A DNA stretch of 64,000 nucleotides from Syntrophomonas sp. (GTDB lineage: Bacteria > Bacillota > Syntrophomonadia > Syntrophomonadales > Syntrophomonadaceae). Both the position numbers and the translations under genes were made by a program. The first letter of the stretch is position 1, and each line of letters begins with the position of its first letter. The stretch is taken from assembly GCA_016841245.1 (NCBI GenBank), contig JAENZN010000018.1:23277-87276 (forward strand), in the 5' to 3' direction. Shown here piece after piece: positions 18,450-27,366 of the stretch. The notes under the pieces are model-generated. The model was not told the origin of the DNA and did not search any database. It saw nothing but the letters and a program-made list of their open reading frames with translations.

Positions 18450-18540
18450 AAAAAAACCTCCCAGCATTATTTCTTGGTATTTTGTATTCAGTAAACGACT
18501 TTATAAGCACGGTCGCACTATTTCTTATCTCTGTTAGACT

Positions 18541-19071
18541 TTATCGAGCATCCTTGATGACACGCAATATTTTTTGCATTTCCTCCGGGTTTACCCATTT
18601 ATCTTCGGTTATAGGTGATGTTCCAATGACTATGGATATAACCTGACTGTCGATCATTCCTTCTAAGAGACTTAATCTTTTGTCTGAGCCAATTAAAATA
18701 ACTACTTCATAATTACGAATCTGACCAATTATAGCCATCAATTCGTTCAACATCTGGGTCCCATTGCGACTGTTTGCATATTCCCGGCGTTCAATTTCTG
18801 TCATTAATAAAATAAAGTCTACCCCTTGTTTTTCTAGTATTTTGCTTATTTCTTCTTTATTTAAAACCGGAAAACCAATACAGGCAATAGATTGTCCCTT
18901 GCGCAGTTCGCCGATGCTTTCCAGGCGGGAAATAAAAGTTCTGTCCATCTTCAAGCGATCGGCAACTTCCTGTTGCGAAAATCCCCGTGACCTGAGTTGG
19001 AGTGCTTTCTGCAGGTTTTTTTCAACTTTTTCCCAGCTAATAATTTTATCTTGAATGCGATAAAAATCCAT
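18541..19071 (-). CDS. Helix-turn-helix DNA-binding protein with an uncharacterised C-terminal domain
   Basis: The product has 176 aa from the ATG at 19071 (MDFYRIQDKIISWEKVE), which has AGAGGT 5 nt upstream. A longer ORF to 19140 lacks a site. The N-terminal HTH (~28-60) reads SRGFSQQEVADRLKMDRTF, typical of Cro/C1 or ParB-like helices. The C-terminal ~110 residues alternate alpha and beta and contain GFPVLNKEEISKILE and VVILIGSDKRLSLLEGMID, a possible ligand-binding fold. It lies upstream of the quinate-dehydrogenase-like gene on the same strand and may regulate that trio. Inference only; the regulated promoter is not identified. Confidence 0.78.
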   Translation of the reverse strand: MDFYRIQDKIISWEKVEKNLQKALQLRSRGFSQQEVADRLKMDRTFISRLESIGELRKGQSIACIGFPVLNKEEISKILEKQGVDFILLMTEIERREYANSRNGTQMLNELMAIIGQIRNYEVVILIGSDKRLSLLEGMIDSQVISIVIGTSPITEDKWVNPEEMQKILRVIKDAR

Positions 19072-19142
19072 ATCATACCTCTTGAGCACAAATTTGTACA
19101 CAGCCAATGTTATTCTAGCACCATCCCGCTGCCAAATCAATA

Positions 19143-19215
19143 GGGGTCAGGCACTAACTTACTAACTTACGCTTTATAGATTTGGGCGTAAGTTAGTAAG
19201 TTAGTGCCTGACCCC
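19143..19215. repeat. Palindrome with GGGGTCAGGC arms that encodes the DusB C-terminus
   Basis: Perfect 29-bp arms (19143-19171 and 19187-19215) surround a 15-nt loop. The arms contain a short internal direct repeat (ACTAACTT twice). The element overlaps the 3' end of dusB: the last 16 or so codons and the stop at 19167 lie inside it. Its terminal GGGGTCAGGC matches the palindrome at 14375-14446. Confidence 0.85.
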
Positions 19216-20156
19216 AAAGCCTGGATGAGTTCTTCTCGACTCTGGGCGGTGTTTATTTGCAATCGGATTTTGGCTGCTCCCGACCTGCCTTTTATATACC
19301 AGGAAAAGTGCTTGCGCATCTCTCTAACCGCTACCGTTTCGCCCTTGAATCTGCAGGCCAGATCCAGGTGTCTTAACGCAGTCTGGATGCGTTCCTCCAT
19401 ACTCGGAGGCGGTATCCTTTTTCCGTTTTCCACGAGTTCTGCTGCTTCCCGAAAAATGAACGGGTTGCCCATGGCTGCTCTGCCTATCATTACTGCGTCA
19501 CAAGCTGTTTCTTCCAGCATTCTTACTGCATCATCGGCGGTCCAAATATCTCCATTGCCGATTACTGGGATGGTGATGTGCTGTTTAAGTTCTTTAATCA
19601 GTGCCCAGTCGGCCTGACCGGAATAAAACTGCATACGGCTTCTGGCATGCAGGGTAACTGCCTTAGCGCCTTCCTGTTCGGCAATGCCGGCTAGCTCCAG
19701 ACAGGTCGTACTGCCATCTTCCCAACCGCGGCGCATTTTTACGGTTACCGGTATTTTTACCGCTTGAACTATGGATTTGACTACATCCCGGCTGCGATGC
19801 AGATCCAACATCAGAGCACAGCCTTCGCCATTTTTTACTATTTTGGGGGTGGGACATCCCATATTAATATCTATAATATCGGCACCCATTTTTTCTATGA
19901 TAATAGCTCCCTCAGCCATCTTCTCTGGATCCGATCCAAAAATTTGAACTGCTACGGGTCTGTTTTCTCCACTAATATCTGCTATATGCTGGGTTTTCTT
20001 CTGACCATAAATAAGTCCCATATCGCTGATCATTTCACTGCAGGTCATGCCGCAGCCAAAAGAACTGGCGATAATGCGATTAGCTTTGTCAGTTATTCCG
20101 GCCATAGGCGCAGCTATAACTCGATTACTTATTGCTACTGTACCTATATTAATCAT
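19167..20156 (-). CDS. dusB: tRNA-dihydrouridine synthase DusB
   Basis: Flavoenzyme that reduces uridine to dihydrouridine in tRNA. The 329-aa TIM-barrel protein starts NRVIAAPMAGITDKANR and contains PVAVQIFGSDPEKMAEGA (~69) and DINMGCPTPKIVKNGEG (~97, the catalytic Cys is in GCP). It also shows TVKMRRGWEDGS (~139) and PVIGNGDIWTADDA (~197), and then a helical RNA-binding domain with HFSWYIKGRSGAA (~290). The C-terminal tail (SGTNLLTYAQIYKA) is encoded by the palindrome 19143-19215. It therefore probably replaced the original tail. It begins 1 bp after coaX. In Bacillus the homologue also lies between folK and lysS. Confidence 0.95.
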   Translation of the reverse strand: MINIGTVAISNRVIAAPMAGITDKANRIIASSFGCGMTCSEMISDMGLIYGQKKTQHIADISGENRPVAVQIFGSDPEKMAEGAIIIEKMGADIIDINMGCPTPKIVKNGEGCALMLDLHRSRDVVKSIVQAVKIPVTVKMRRGWEDGSTTCLELAGIAEQEGAKAVTLHARSRMQFYSGQADWALIKELKQHITIPVIGNGDIWTADDAVRMLEETACDAVMIGRAAMGNPFIFREAAELVENGKRIPPPSMEERIQTALRHLDLACRFKGETVAVREMRKHFSWYIKGRSGAAKIRLQINTAQSREELIQALGSGTNLLTYAQIYKA

Positions 20157-20157
20157 T

Positions 20158-20925
20158 CTAACTCCGATTTAGTTCGTAAATAATTCTTAAGCCATCCAGG
20201 GTCAGCAGATCATCAATGATGTGTATGGCCTCAGTTTCCCTGGCAATAGTAGGAGCCAATCCCCCGGTAGCTATTACCCTGGCATTTCCGCCAATTTCTT
20301 TTTGAATGCGATTAATTATGCCTTCCACCTGACCAACAAATCCATAGATAATACCCGCTTGCATACTGCTGACAGTGTTTTTCCCGATAATATTCCGAGG
20401 TTTTATTAACTCCACCCGGGGCAGCTTAGCTGCTTTATCCACTAGTGCCTCGGTAGATATATTAATTCCTGGAGCAATAGCCCCTCCCAGATACTCACCC
20501 TTGTCATTCACCAGACAAAAGGTGGTAGCAGTGCCAAAATCAACGATAATCGACGGCCCGGAATATTTGTGATAAGCTGCTACTGCGTTTACTACCCGGT
20601 CAGCACCTACTTCCCTGGGATTATCGTATTTAATAGCCAGTCCCGTCTTAACCCCCGGCCCGACCACCAGCGGCTTGCAGGAGAAATATTGATGACTCAT
20701 CCATTCCAGTTCCATCATCAAACCTGGCACCACCGACGAAATAACTATCGCCTGTATCTGGCCCATTTCCAAACCATTAAAGGTAAATAAATCCCTTAAT
20801 AGCATACCGTATTCGTCACTGGTTCGGCCTTCATCCGTTTTAATTCTCCAATGGGTAAGCATCTCTTTTCCCTTATAGACTCCAATAACCATATTAGTGT
20901 TACCTATGTCAAACACTAAAATCAT
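20158..20925 (-). CDS. coaX: Type III pantothenate kinase CoaX
   Basis: It phosphorylates pantothenate, the first step of coenzyme A synthesis from pantothenate. The 255-aa ASKHA-fold protein shows FDIGNTNMVIGVYKG at the start (phosphate loop), GPGVKTGLAIKYDNP (~93) and EVGADRVVNAVAAYHKY (~107). The catalytic strand IIVDFGTATTFCLVN is at ~125, followed by GGAIAPGINISTEALVDKAA (~147) and ATGGLAPTIA (~222). GGAGGGATTGGC precedes the ATG. It shares the strand with panB, panC and panD further upstream, so the window holds pantothenate synthesis and its activation in one run. Confidence 0.96.
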   Translation of the reverse strand: MILVFDIGNTNMVIGVYKGKEMLTHWRIKTDEGRTSDEYGMLLRDLFTFNGLEMGQIQAIVISSVVPGLMMELEWMSHQYFSCKPLVVGPGVKTGLAIKYDNPREVGADRVVNAVAAYHKYSGPSIIVDFGTATTFCLVNDKGEYLGGAIAPGINISTEALVDKAAKLPRVELIKPRNIIGKNTVSSMQAGIIYGFVGQVEGIINRIQKEIGGNARVIATGGLAPTIARETEAIHIIDDLLTLDGLRIIYELNRS

Positions 20926-21177
20926 GCCAATCCCTCCGATACCATGCAGGAAACAAAAAGAAGGTCCCCTGGCTTTTTTCTTTATCTAGGCAGCACTTAA
21001 ATCCCGGTACTACCTCAGCTGTATAGACTGCTGGAGTACCGCTTGCGCTATTACTTTTAACTAAATTCCCCACTACGTTTATATCTGTTTTCATTTCAGT
21101 GCCAAAACCTTATCTCTCATAGCTTGTATGAACCGGGTCAATGTTTTAGTAATAGCCAATAACATCCAACTACCCTT

Positions 21178-21738
21178 CTAAGTTGTGTAGGTCCTTTCGA
21201 TGTCGAGCCGGCTGCTCAGGTCCACTGCCAAAAGGGATGCTATAAATATCTTAATCAGGTCAAATATAATAAAAGGCAGTACCGCGATTTTAATAAGCTG
21301 TATTACATCAACCACCTTTTCCAGGTAGAAATTCAGTATTATATACATATAAGGCATTCCTATAGCATAAAGCACAATTATACCGGCTATGCCGGCCGCG
21401 ATGAAATTCCATAAATTACTGGCCCTTATCATCCGGGAGGCAGCCCAGGCAGCCAGCGGCATCCCTATTAGAAAGCCAAAAGTGGGCACCAAAATATAAG
21501 CCGGTCCTCCGTAAGGTGGTACTGAAAAAACCGGAATTCCTATTAGTCCCAGCATTATATACGCTGACATACTTAAAAATGCGGCTCTGGGAGACAATAG
21601 ATAGCCTGCCATGAGCATTATAAAAGGCTGCAGACTAAAAGGAATAACCACCACCGGCTGAAACATCCTTATCAATATGGTAACCACACAGATCATAGCC
21701 GTAAATAAGGCTGCTCTGACAAGTTCTTTAGTAGACAT
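21178..21738 (-). CDS. bioY: Biotin transporter S component BioY
   Basis: BioY is the substrate-binding membrane subunit of biotin ECF transporters. The 186-aa protein has six hydrophobic helices and the family residues FQPVVVIPFSLQPFIMLMAG (~26-45) and GLIGIPVFSVPPYGGPAYIL (~64-83). It also has PTFGFLIGMPLAA (~86). It starts 2 nt after the nadC stop codon, within GAGGAGCAT spacing, so it is co-transcribed with the NAD genes. No BirA or biotin synthesis gene is in the window, which suggests salvage of biotin. The energising ATPases are not encoded here and must be shared from elsewhere. Confidence 0.93.
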   Translation of the reverse strand: MSTKELVRAALFTAMICVVTILIRMFQPVVVIPFSLQPFIMLMAGYLLSPRAAFLSMSAYIMLGLIGIPVFSVPPYGGPAYILVPTFGFLIGMPLAAWAASRMIRASNLWNFIAAGIAGIIVLYAIGMPYMYIILNFYLEKVVDVIQLIKIAVLPFIIFDLIKIFIASLLAVDLSSRLDIERTYTT

Positions 21739-21740
21739 GG

Positions 21741-22589
21741 TTATTTATGCTCCTCAATTCGAATAATATCAAAACTAATATCCAGGCTGGATACCGAATG
21801 GGTTATAGCACCGGTAGAAATGAAGTCAACTCCGGCTCTGGCTGCTTCCACAATATTGGTCTCATTTATACCTCCTGAAGCTTCCAGCAATGCTTTGCCG
21901 GCAGTTATATCTACTGCGGTTTTCATGTCTTCTATACTCATGTTATCCAGCATAATTATATCTACCCCGGCATCCAAAGCTTCCTGTAATTGTCCCAAAT
22001 TCTCTACTTCAACTTCTATCTTCAGGGTGTGCGGTACTTTTTGCCTCAGGGTAATCACTGCTTGGGTAATTCCCCCGGCTGATTTAATATGATTATCTTT
22101 GATCATAATACCATCATAAAGTCCAAAACGATGGTTTCTGCCTCCCCCAACCCGAACCGCATACTTCTCCAGCACCCGCAGTCCAGGAGTAGTTTTCCGG
22201 GTGTCAACTATTTCTGCTTTATAATATTTAATCGCTTCTACCAGCCCGCTGGTTTTGGTAGCTATACCGGAAAGCCTTTGCAAGAAATTCAAAGCCACTC
22301 TCTCTCCGGTCAACAAAGAGACGGTTTTTCCCTTTACCCGGGCAATAGTGTCACCCGCCTCAACTCGTTCCCCATCATTTTTTATTATTTCAAAACTCAC
22401 CTCTGGATCAAGAGCGGCCAATACCGCCTGACTTATTTTAATACCTGCCACTACTCCAGCTGTTTTTGCCAGGAATCGTCCCTCAGATTGCTGGTCCTCC
22501 GGTATTAAAAAATCCGTAGTCATATCCTGGTGCCCTATATCTTCCTTTAAAGCCTTTAAGATCAGTTCTTGAATTTCCCTCTCGTACAT
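21741..22589 (-). CDS. nadC: Nicotinate-nucleotide pyrophosphorylase (quinolinate phosphoribosyltransferase) NadC
   Basis: It converts quinolinate and PRPP to nicotinate mononucleotide. The 282-aa length is standard. Visible signatures: EDIGHQDMTTDFLIPED (~15), ERVALNFLQRLSGIAT (~94), DTRKTTPGLRVLEKYAV (~130), GGGRNHRFGLYDGIMIKDNH (~149) and VEVENLGQLQEALDAGVDII (~193). LEASGGINETNI lies near 237. It is the third gene of a nadA-nadB-nadC order on the minus strand and is tightly followed by bioY. Confidence 0.97.
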   Translation of the reverse strand: MYEREIQELILKALKEDIGHQDMTTDFLIPEDQQSEGRFLAKTAGVVAGIKISQAVLAALDPEVSFEIIKNDGERVEAGDTIARVKGKTVSLLTGERVALNFLQRLSGIATKTSGLVEAIKYYKAEIVDTRKTTPGLRVLEKYAVRVGGGRNHRFGLYDGIMIKDNHIKSAGGITQAVITLRQKVPHTLKIEVEVENLGQLQEALDAGVDIIMLDNMSIEDMKTAVDITAGKALLEASGGINETNIVEAARAGVDFISTGAITHSVSSLDISFDIIRIEEHK

Positions 22590-22633
22590 CTTACCCTCCA
22601 GTATTTATTTTTGGCAGCTAAACATAAGCAGTA

Positions 22634-24235
22634 TTAACAATTAACGAAATTCAGGTGCTTAATCCAGCGCCGGTCGTCCCGGTGCGGGTAATCCGAACGC
22701 CAGTGAGCACCTCGGCTCTCTTTACGCCAGAGACCAGCTTGAATGATTATTCTGGCTGTGGTTAGCATATTCACAGCTTCATAATATTCCAGCACGGAAA
22801 TGCCTGGAGCCAGCTGATTGTAAATCTCCTCCACCATTAGGTTAGCCTGTTTTAAACTTTTTTCATTTCTAATTATTCCCACCTGGTCCCACATTATATT
22901 CTTCAACCTCTGGCATGCATCGGCCGGCTCAATTTTCTCACTCAAAGGTTGGTATATCCAGGCTGGATCATAATTATCAAAAATTTCTTCCGTTTTAATT
23001 CTCCGGCGGTATAATATTTCTTCCACTTTATCAACTATCCGTTGTCCAAATACAATCCCTTCTAACAAAGAATTGCTGGCCAGGCGGTTAGCTCCATGAA
23101 CCCCAGTGCAGGCTGCCTCTCCACAGGCATATAAGCCATATAATGCGGTCTCTCCATAGCTGTTGGTAAGAATACCCCCCATAGTATAGTGGGCGGCAGG
23201 GGATACCGGCACCCGATCTCTGTTTATGTCTATGGACTTCTGCAAACAGGTCTGATAAATATTAGGAAATCTTTTGGTAACCCGGGGAATATTTCGCATA
23301 TCCAAATAAACACACGGACTGTTATCTCTGGCTAACTCACTCAGAATAGCCCTGGCCACTATGTCCCGGGGTGCCAGCTCCTCTAAGGGATGATAGGCGG
23401 CCATAAATCTTTCTCCATTACTGTTGTAAAGCAGTCCGCCTTCACCCCGCACCGCTTCTGATATCAAGAAGCGCTGGGCATCGGTGCTGAATAGAACCGT
23501 AGGATGAAATTGTATAAATTCCATATCACTGAGCTGACATCCAGCTCGAAAACATGCGGCCATGCCATCTGCGGTAGCTACCTCCGGATTAGTGGTATGC
23601 TTGTACAGCTGTCCGGCTCCGCCGGTAGCAATGATGGTGGCTCGCGCCTGGTAGATGACATTACCCTGGTTTTTGGTATCGTAAACCAGAACCCCATAAC
23701 ATTCTTTCGATCTCTCGTTACCCAGTATATCGATTAAAAACTGTCCTTCGATGATTTCTATATCCGGGCATTCCTTACATTTCTTGACCAGGGCCTCACG
23801 AATTGTTGCTCCGGTAGTATCCGCAGCATGAAGTATACGGGCTTTACTATGTGCACCTTCTCGAGCCAGAGAAATATTACCGTCTTTCATATCAAAAATA
23901 GCTCCGGCTGCTATCAGCTCCCTAACGCGATCTGGTCCTTCCCTTACCAGCACATCAACTGCTTCAATATTGCACAGACCAGCCCCGGCCTCCAGAGTAT
24001 CCTCCAAATGCAAAAAAGGAGAATCTTCTTCATGAACAGCAGCAGCAATTCCCCCCTGGGCCAATCCAGTATTGGAGTCTTCTATGCTTTTCTTGGTCAA
24101 GATGACTACCTTGCCAAATTCTGACGCTTTAATTGCCGTAAAAAGCCCGGCAATTCCAGTGCCAATGATTACAAAATCGCTGGTCCGCACCGGCGTATTA
24201 CGGCATAAATTGCCTATATACCTAGAAATAATCAT
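22634..24235 (-). CDS. nadB: L-aspartate oxidase NadB
   Basis: This FAD enzyme oxidises L-aspartate to iminoaspartate for quinolinate synthesis, using fumarate or oxygen as acceptor; in an anaerobe fumarate is likely. The 533-aa protein has the dinucleotide fold FVIIGTGIAGLFTAIKASEF (~22). NTGLAQGGIAAAVHEEDSP (~56) and EGAHSKARILHAADTTGATI (~125) follow. The active-site region FIQFHPTVLF is at ~240, and PVSPAAHYTMGGI at ~342. The residues near the C-terminus (~440-520) form the usual helical domain. It lies between nadA and nadC, with short gaps. Confidence 0.96.
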   Translation of the reverse strand: MIISRYIGNLCRNTPVRTSDFVIIGTGIAGLFTAIKASEFGKVVILTKKSIEDSNTGLAQGGIAAAVHEEDSPFLHLEDTLEAGAGLCNIEAVDVLVREGPDRVRELIAAGAIFDMKDGNISLAREGAHSKARILHAADTTGATIREALVKKCKECPDIEIIEGQFLIDILGNERSKECYGVLVYDTKNQGNVIYQARATIIATGGAGQLYKHTTNPEVATADGMAACFRAGCQLSDMEFIQFHPTVLFSTDAQRFLISEAVRGEGGLLYNSNGERFMAAYHPLEELAPRDIVARAILSELARDNSPCVYLDMRNIPRVTKRFPNIYQTCLQKSIDINRDRVPVSPAAHYTMGGILTNSYGETALYGLYACGEAACTGVHGANRLASNSLLEGIVFGQRIVDKVEEILYRRRIKTEEIFDNYDPAWIYQPLSEKIEPADACQRLKNIMWDQVGIIRNEKSLKQANLMVEEIYNQLAPGISVLEYYEAVNMLTTARIIIQAGLWRKESRGAHWRSDYPHRDDRRWIKHLNFVNC

Positions 24236-24299
24236 GTCATCATTCTCAATCTTTTCTATTTTCCCCTTAATATAACCTGTTATCTACAGCTGACTATGC

Positions 24300-25211
24300 T
24301 CAGGAAATATTAAGCATTCTCTCCAGTGCTTCCCGAGCTTTTATACTCACTTGAGAATCTACCTCGATCTGAGTCTCCATATTTTGCATAGATAAGGCCA
24401 AGTTTTCCAGGGTTATGAACTTCATATCCGGACAGATAAAATCATTATAGGCCAGATAAACTTTCTTATCTGGGCAATGTTTATTAAGAGTATATACAAA
24501 ACCTGTTTCAGTGCCTAATATGAATTCTTGGGCCGGGCTTCCCTTGATATATTCCAATAATCCTGCAGTAGACCTCACTGCATCTGCCCTTGCAGTTATC
24601 TCAGGCTGGCATTCGGGATGAACGGTGGTTAAAGCCTGTGGATGCAGCTTTCTTTGTTTATTTAAATCATCTGCAGTTAGCCGGTCATGAACCGGGCAGT
24701 ACCCATCCCATAATATCATTTTTCTTCCGGTCTGGGTTTGTATGTACCGGCCCAGATTTTTATCTGGCACAAATATTATTTCTTTATCTTCCGGTATAGA
24801 ACGAACTACCTTAAGCGCATTAGATGAAGTACAGCAAATGTCGCTTTCAGCTTTCACTTCGGCTGAAGTATTAACATAAGTAACTACTATCGCATCTGGA
24901 TACTGTTCCTTCTTTTTTCTCAATTCCGATGCAGTAGCCATATCCGCCATCGGACAGCCGGCATCCGGGCAAGGTAAAATTACTATTTTATCCGGGCTTA
25001 ATATCTTGGCACTTTCTGCCATAAATTTTACTCCACAGCAAATAATCACCTCAGCGCTGCTCTCTGCAGCTTGCCTGGCAAGCTGCAGAGAGTCACCCAC
25101 AAAATCAGCTATGTCCTGTATTTCGGGCGGCTGGTAATAATGTGCCATGATTACAGCGTTTAATTCCTTTTTCCTGGCTGCAATATATTCCCCTGTATTT
25201 CCTTTGAGCAA
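24300..25211 (-). CDS. nadA: Quinolinate synthase NadA
   Basis: This [4Fe-4S] enzyme condenses iminoaspartate with dihydroxyacetone phosphate to quinolinate. The 303-aa length fits the shorter NadA class. Signatures are AVIMAHYYQPPEIQDIADFV (~19), GDSLQLARQAA (~39) and EVIICCGVKFMAESAKIL (~54, first cluster cysteine). TVHPECQPEITARADAV (~196) carries the second, and NKHCPDKKVYLA (~247) or ICPDMKFI (~264) the third. It heads the NAD genes and follows panD by 25 bp. Confidence 0.96.
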   Translation of the reverse strand: MLKGNTGEYIAARKKELNAVIMAHYYQPPEIQDIADFVGDSLQLARQAAESSAEVIICCGVKFMAESAKILSPDKIVILPCPDAGCPMADMATASELRKKKEQYPDAIVVTYVNTSAEVKAESDICCTSSNALKVVRSIPEDKEIIFVPDKNLGRYIQTQTGRKMILWDGYCPVHDRLTADDLNKQRKLHPQALTTVHPECQPEITARADAVRSTAGLLEYIKGSPAQEFILGTETGFVYTLNKHCPDKKVYLAYNDFICPDMKFITLENLALSMQNMETQIEVDSQVSIKAREALERMLNIS

Positions 25212-25236
25212 AGTAATATCCCCCTGGTTTAAAATA

Positions 25237-25596
25237 TTAATCGCTGATCTGTTCTATCTGGTTCTTTTCGTTTACAAAAACCAGTCTGGGTTTGTAATTT
25301 TCACATTCTTTGGTTTCTAACAGAGTATAAGTTAACAGTATTATTAAGTCTCCAACTGTCACCAGCCGAGCTGCAGCCCCATTTAAACACATCAACCCGG
25401 AACCAGGTTCTCCCTCTATCACATAGGTATCGAACCTCTGCCCATTATTGATATTAACTATGGTTACTTTTTCGTTTTCCAGAATATCGGCTGCATCCAT
25501 TAAATCTTTATCAATGGTAATACTGCCGACATAATTTAAATTTGCTTCTGTAACTACAGCCCTGTGTATTTTGGATTTTAACATGTAACGCAACAT
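25237..25596 (-). CDS. panD: Aspartate 1-decarboxylase PanD
   Basis: Makes beta-alanine from L-aspartate for pantothenate. The 119-aa proenzyme has the self-cleavage site Gly24-Ser25 in [10 protein letters not shown], which yields the pyruvoyl cofactor. Arg and Tyr residues of the active site are in [18 protein letters not shown] (~51) and [19 protein letters not shown] (~72). It starts 3 nt after panC. Confidence 0.97.
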   Translation of the reverse strand: MLRYMLKSKIHRAVVTEANLNYVGSITIDKDLMDAADILENEKVTIVNINNGQRFDTYVIEGEPGSGLMCLNGAAARLVTVGDLIILLTYTLLETKECENYKPRLVFVNEKNQIEQISD

Positions 25597-25599
25597 AGC

Positions 25600-26448
25600 T
25601 TACACCTCCACCAACCGATTGTCGATTAATCTAGTTCTTCCAAATTTAACCGCTAATGCCACAATAACCTGTTTGTCGACTTCGCTAACATCGGCAAGAT
25701 CATAGGCATCATATATTTCTGCATAGTCTATTTCGGCCCGAGGACTGGATTCAATTATTTCTCTTAATCTGCTTTTTAACCTGGCCGTATCTCTCTCCCC
25801 ACTTTGGATGGCCTCTGCCGTCTCACCCAGCGCCTTATTCAAAACTATGGCCTGCTTTCTAGCTTCGGGATCCAGATAGACATTTCTGGAACTCATAGCC
25901 AGACCGTCTGCCTCTCTTACGATAGGTACCCGGATAATTTCCAGAGGAAAGTTTAATTCCCTGACCATTTTCTCCAGGACCATAACCTGCTGGGCATCCT
26001 TCTGGCCAAAAACGGCTAGGTCCGGCAGACAGATATTAAACAGCTTGCTGCAAACCGTAGTGACTCCTCGAAAATGACCGGGACGGGAAGCACCACACAG
26101 CTTTTCTGCAATTTCACCGGTGACCTCTACCCGGGTACTGCTATCCCGGCAATACATTTCCTCATTGGATGGTGCAAATACAGCGTCCACCTTTTCCTGT
26201 TCCAACAATTCGGTATCCCTGGCAAAATCACGGGGATAAACTTCAAAATCTTCACCAACTCCGAATTGGATGGGATTCACAAAAATGCTGACTACTACTA
26301 TATCACAATGCTTTCTGGCTTCGCGCACCAGTGCCAGGTGCCCTTCATGCAAATACCCCATGGTAGGAACAAGCCCTATCTTTTTACCCAACATTTTTTG
26401 CTCTTTACACCAGTCTTGTATTTTTTTTATCTCCTCAAATATCCTCAT
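25600..26448 (-). CDS. panC: Pantothenate synthetase PanC
   Basis: Joins pantoate and beta-alanine using ATP. The 282-aa protein has the nucleotidyltransferase signature VPTMGYLHEGHLALVREA (~27, HEGH binds ATP). VSIFVNPIQFGVGEDFEVYP follows at ~54, and FGQKDAQQVMVLEKMVREL at ~147. ADGLAMSSRNVYLDPEARKQ (~181, the KMSKS-like loop). It follows panB by 22 bp. Confidence 0.97.
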   Translation of the reverse strand: MRIFEEIKKIQDWCKEQKMLGKKIGLVPTMGYLHEGHLALVREARKHCDIVVVSIFVNPIQFGVGEDFEVYPRDFARDTELLEQEKVDAVFAPSNEEMYCRDSSTRVEVTGEIAEKLCGASRPGHFRGVTTVCSKLFNICLPDLAVFGQKDAQQVMVLEKMVRELNFPLEIIRVPIVREADGLAMSSRNVYLDPEARKQAIVLNKALGETAEAIQSGERDTARLKSRLREIIESSPRAEIDYAEIYDAYDLADVSEVDKQVIVALAVKFGRTRLIDNRLVEV

Positions 26449-26470
26449 AACATCTTCCTTTTTTCTTTAC

Positions 26471-27310
26471 CTAATACAAGCGGTCTAATACCTCATCCTG
26501 TATGGTAAATCCATGTTCTTCAGCAGGGAAAGTACCTGCCTCAACTTCTTCTTTATATTGTTTCAAGGCCTCCATAATCAGAGGTTGTAAATTAGCAAAT
26601 TTCTTTACAAACTTGGGAATATGTCCGGTAAACATCCCCAGCATATCATTGATCACCAGGACCTGCCCATCACAGTATTGTCCGGCTCCTATTCCAATAG
26701 TGGGCACGGTTATCTCTTCGGTAATCCTTTTAGCCAGTTTGGTAGGCACGCCTTCCAGGACTATTGAAAATACTCCTGCGGTTTCCAGGGCTTTGGCATC
26801 CTGGATAATCTTTTGCGCAGTTTCCAGGTCTTTGCCCTGCACTTTGAAGCCTCCAAATTGGTTGACTGACTGTGGCGTTAATCCGATATGCCCGACAACA
26901 GGTATCTGAGCATCCAGGATAGCTTTAATGGTATCTACCCGTTCTACTCCACCCTCCAGCTTAACGCTCTGAGCGCCGGCCTCTTGAATAAACCGGCCTG
27001 CATTGCGCACTGCTTCCTTAATAGAAACATGATAGGAAAGAAAGGGCATATCTCCGACAACCATAGCATTTTTTGTCCCTCTCACTACCGCCTTAGTATG
27101 ATGGATCATATCGTCCATAGTAACTGATAAAGTATTTTCATAACCTAAAACTACATTACCCAGTGAGTCACCAACCAGTATCATATCAATACCTGCAGCA
27201 TCTACCATGCTGGCCAGGGAATAATCGTATGCAGTAAGCATTGAAATTTTTTCTTTTTTTAGCTTTTTATCTTTCAAACTAGTAGTTGTAATTCTTGCCA
27301 TTATTATCAC
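26471..27310 (-). CDS. panB: 3-methyl-2-oxobutanoate hydroxymethyltransferase PanB
   Basis: Makes ketopantoate from 2-oxoisovalerate and methylene-tetrahydrofolate. The 279-aa barrel protein shows [20 protein letters not shown] (~20) and [19 protein letters not shown] (~41). [20 protein letters not shown] (~86) and [20 protein letters not shown] (~134) follow, then [24 protein letters not shown] residues (~182). The folate-dependent step links it to the fol genes upstream on the same strand. Its start may be the ATG at 27310 or an in-frame ATG at 27301 (MARITTTSL), since homologues begin close to the latter. Confidence 0.97.
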   Translation of the reverse strand: MIIMARITTTSLKDKKLKKEKISMLTAYDYSLASMVDAAGIDMILVGDSLGNVVLGYENTLSVTMDDMIHHTKAVVRGTKNAMVVGDMPFLSYHVSIKEAVRNAGRFIQEAGAQSVKLEGGVERVDTIKAILDAQIPVVGHIGLTPQSVNQFGGFKVQGKDLETAQKIIQDAKALETAGVFSIVLEGVPTKLAKRITEEITVPTIGIGAGQYCDGQVLVINDMLGMFTGHIPKFVKKFANLQPLIMEALKQYKEEVEAGTFPAEEHGFTIQDEVLDRLY

Positions 27311-27366
27311 GCTCCTTTACCTAAGTACCTTTACAGCTCTTATCCAGAGCTGAGTGGAAAACAAAC

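Noticed and set aside
20909..21094. Minus-strand frame of 61 codons before coaX
   Set aside because: No ribosome-binding site, and it overlaps the coaX start; composition is not convincing.
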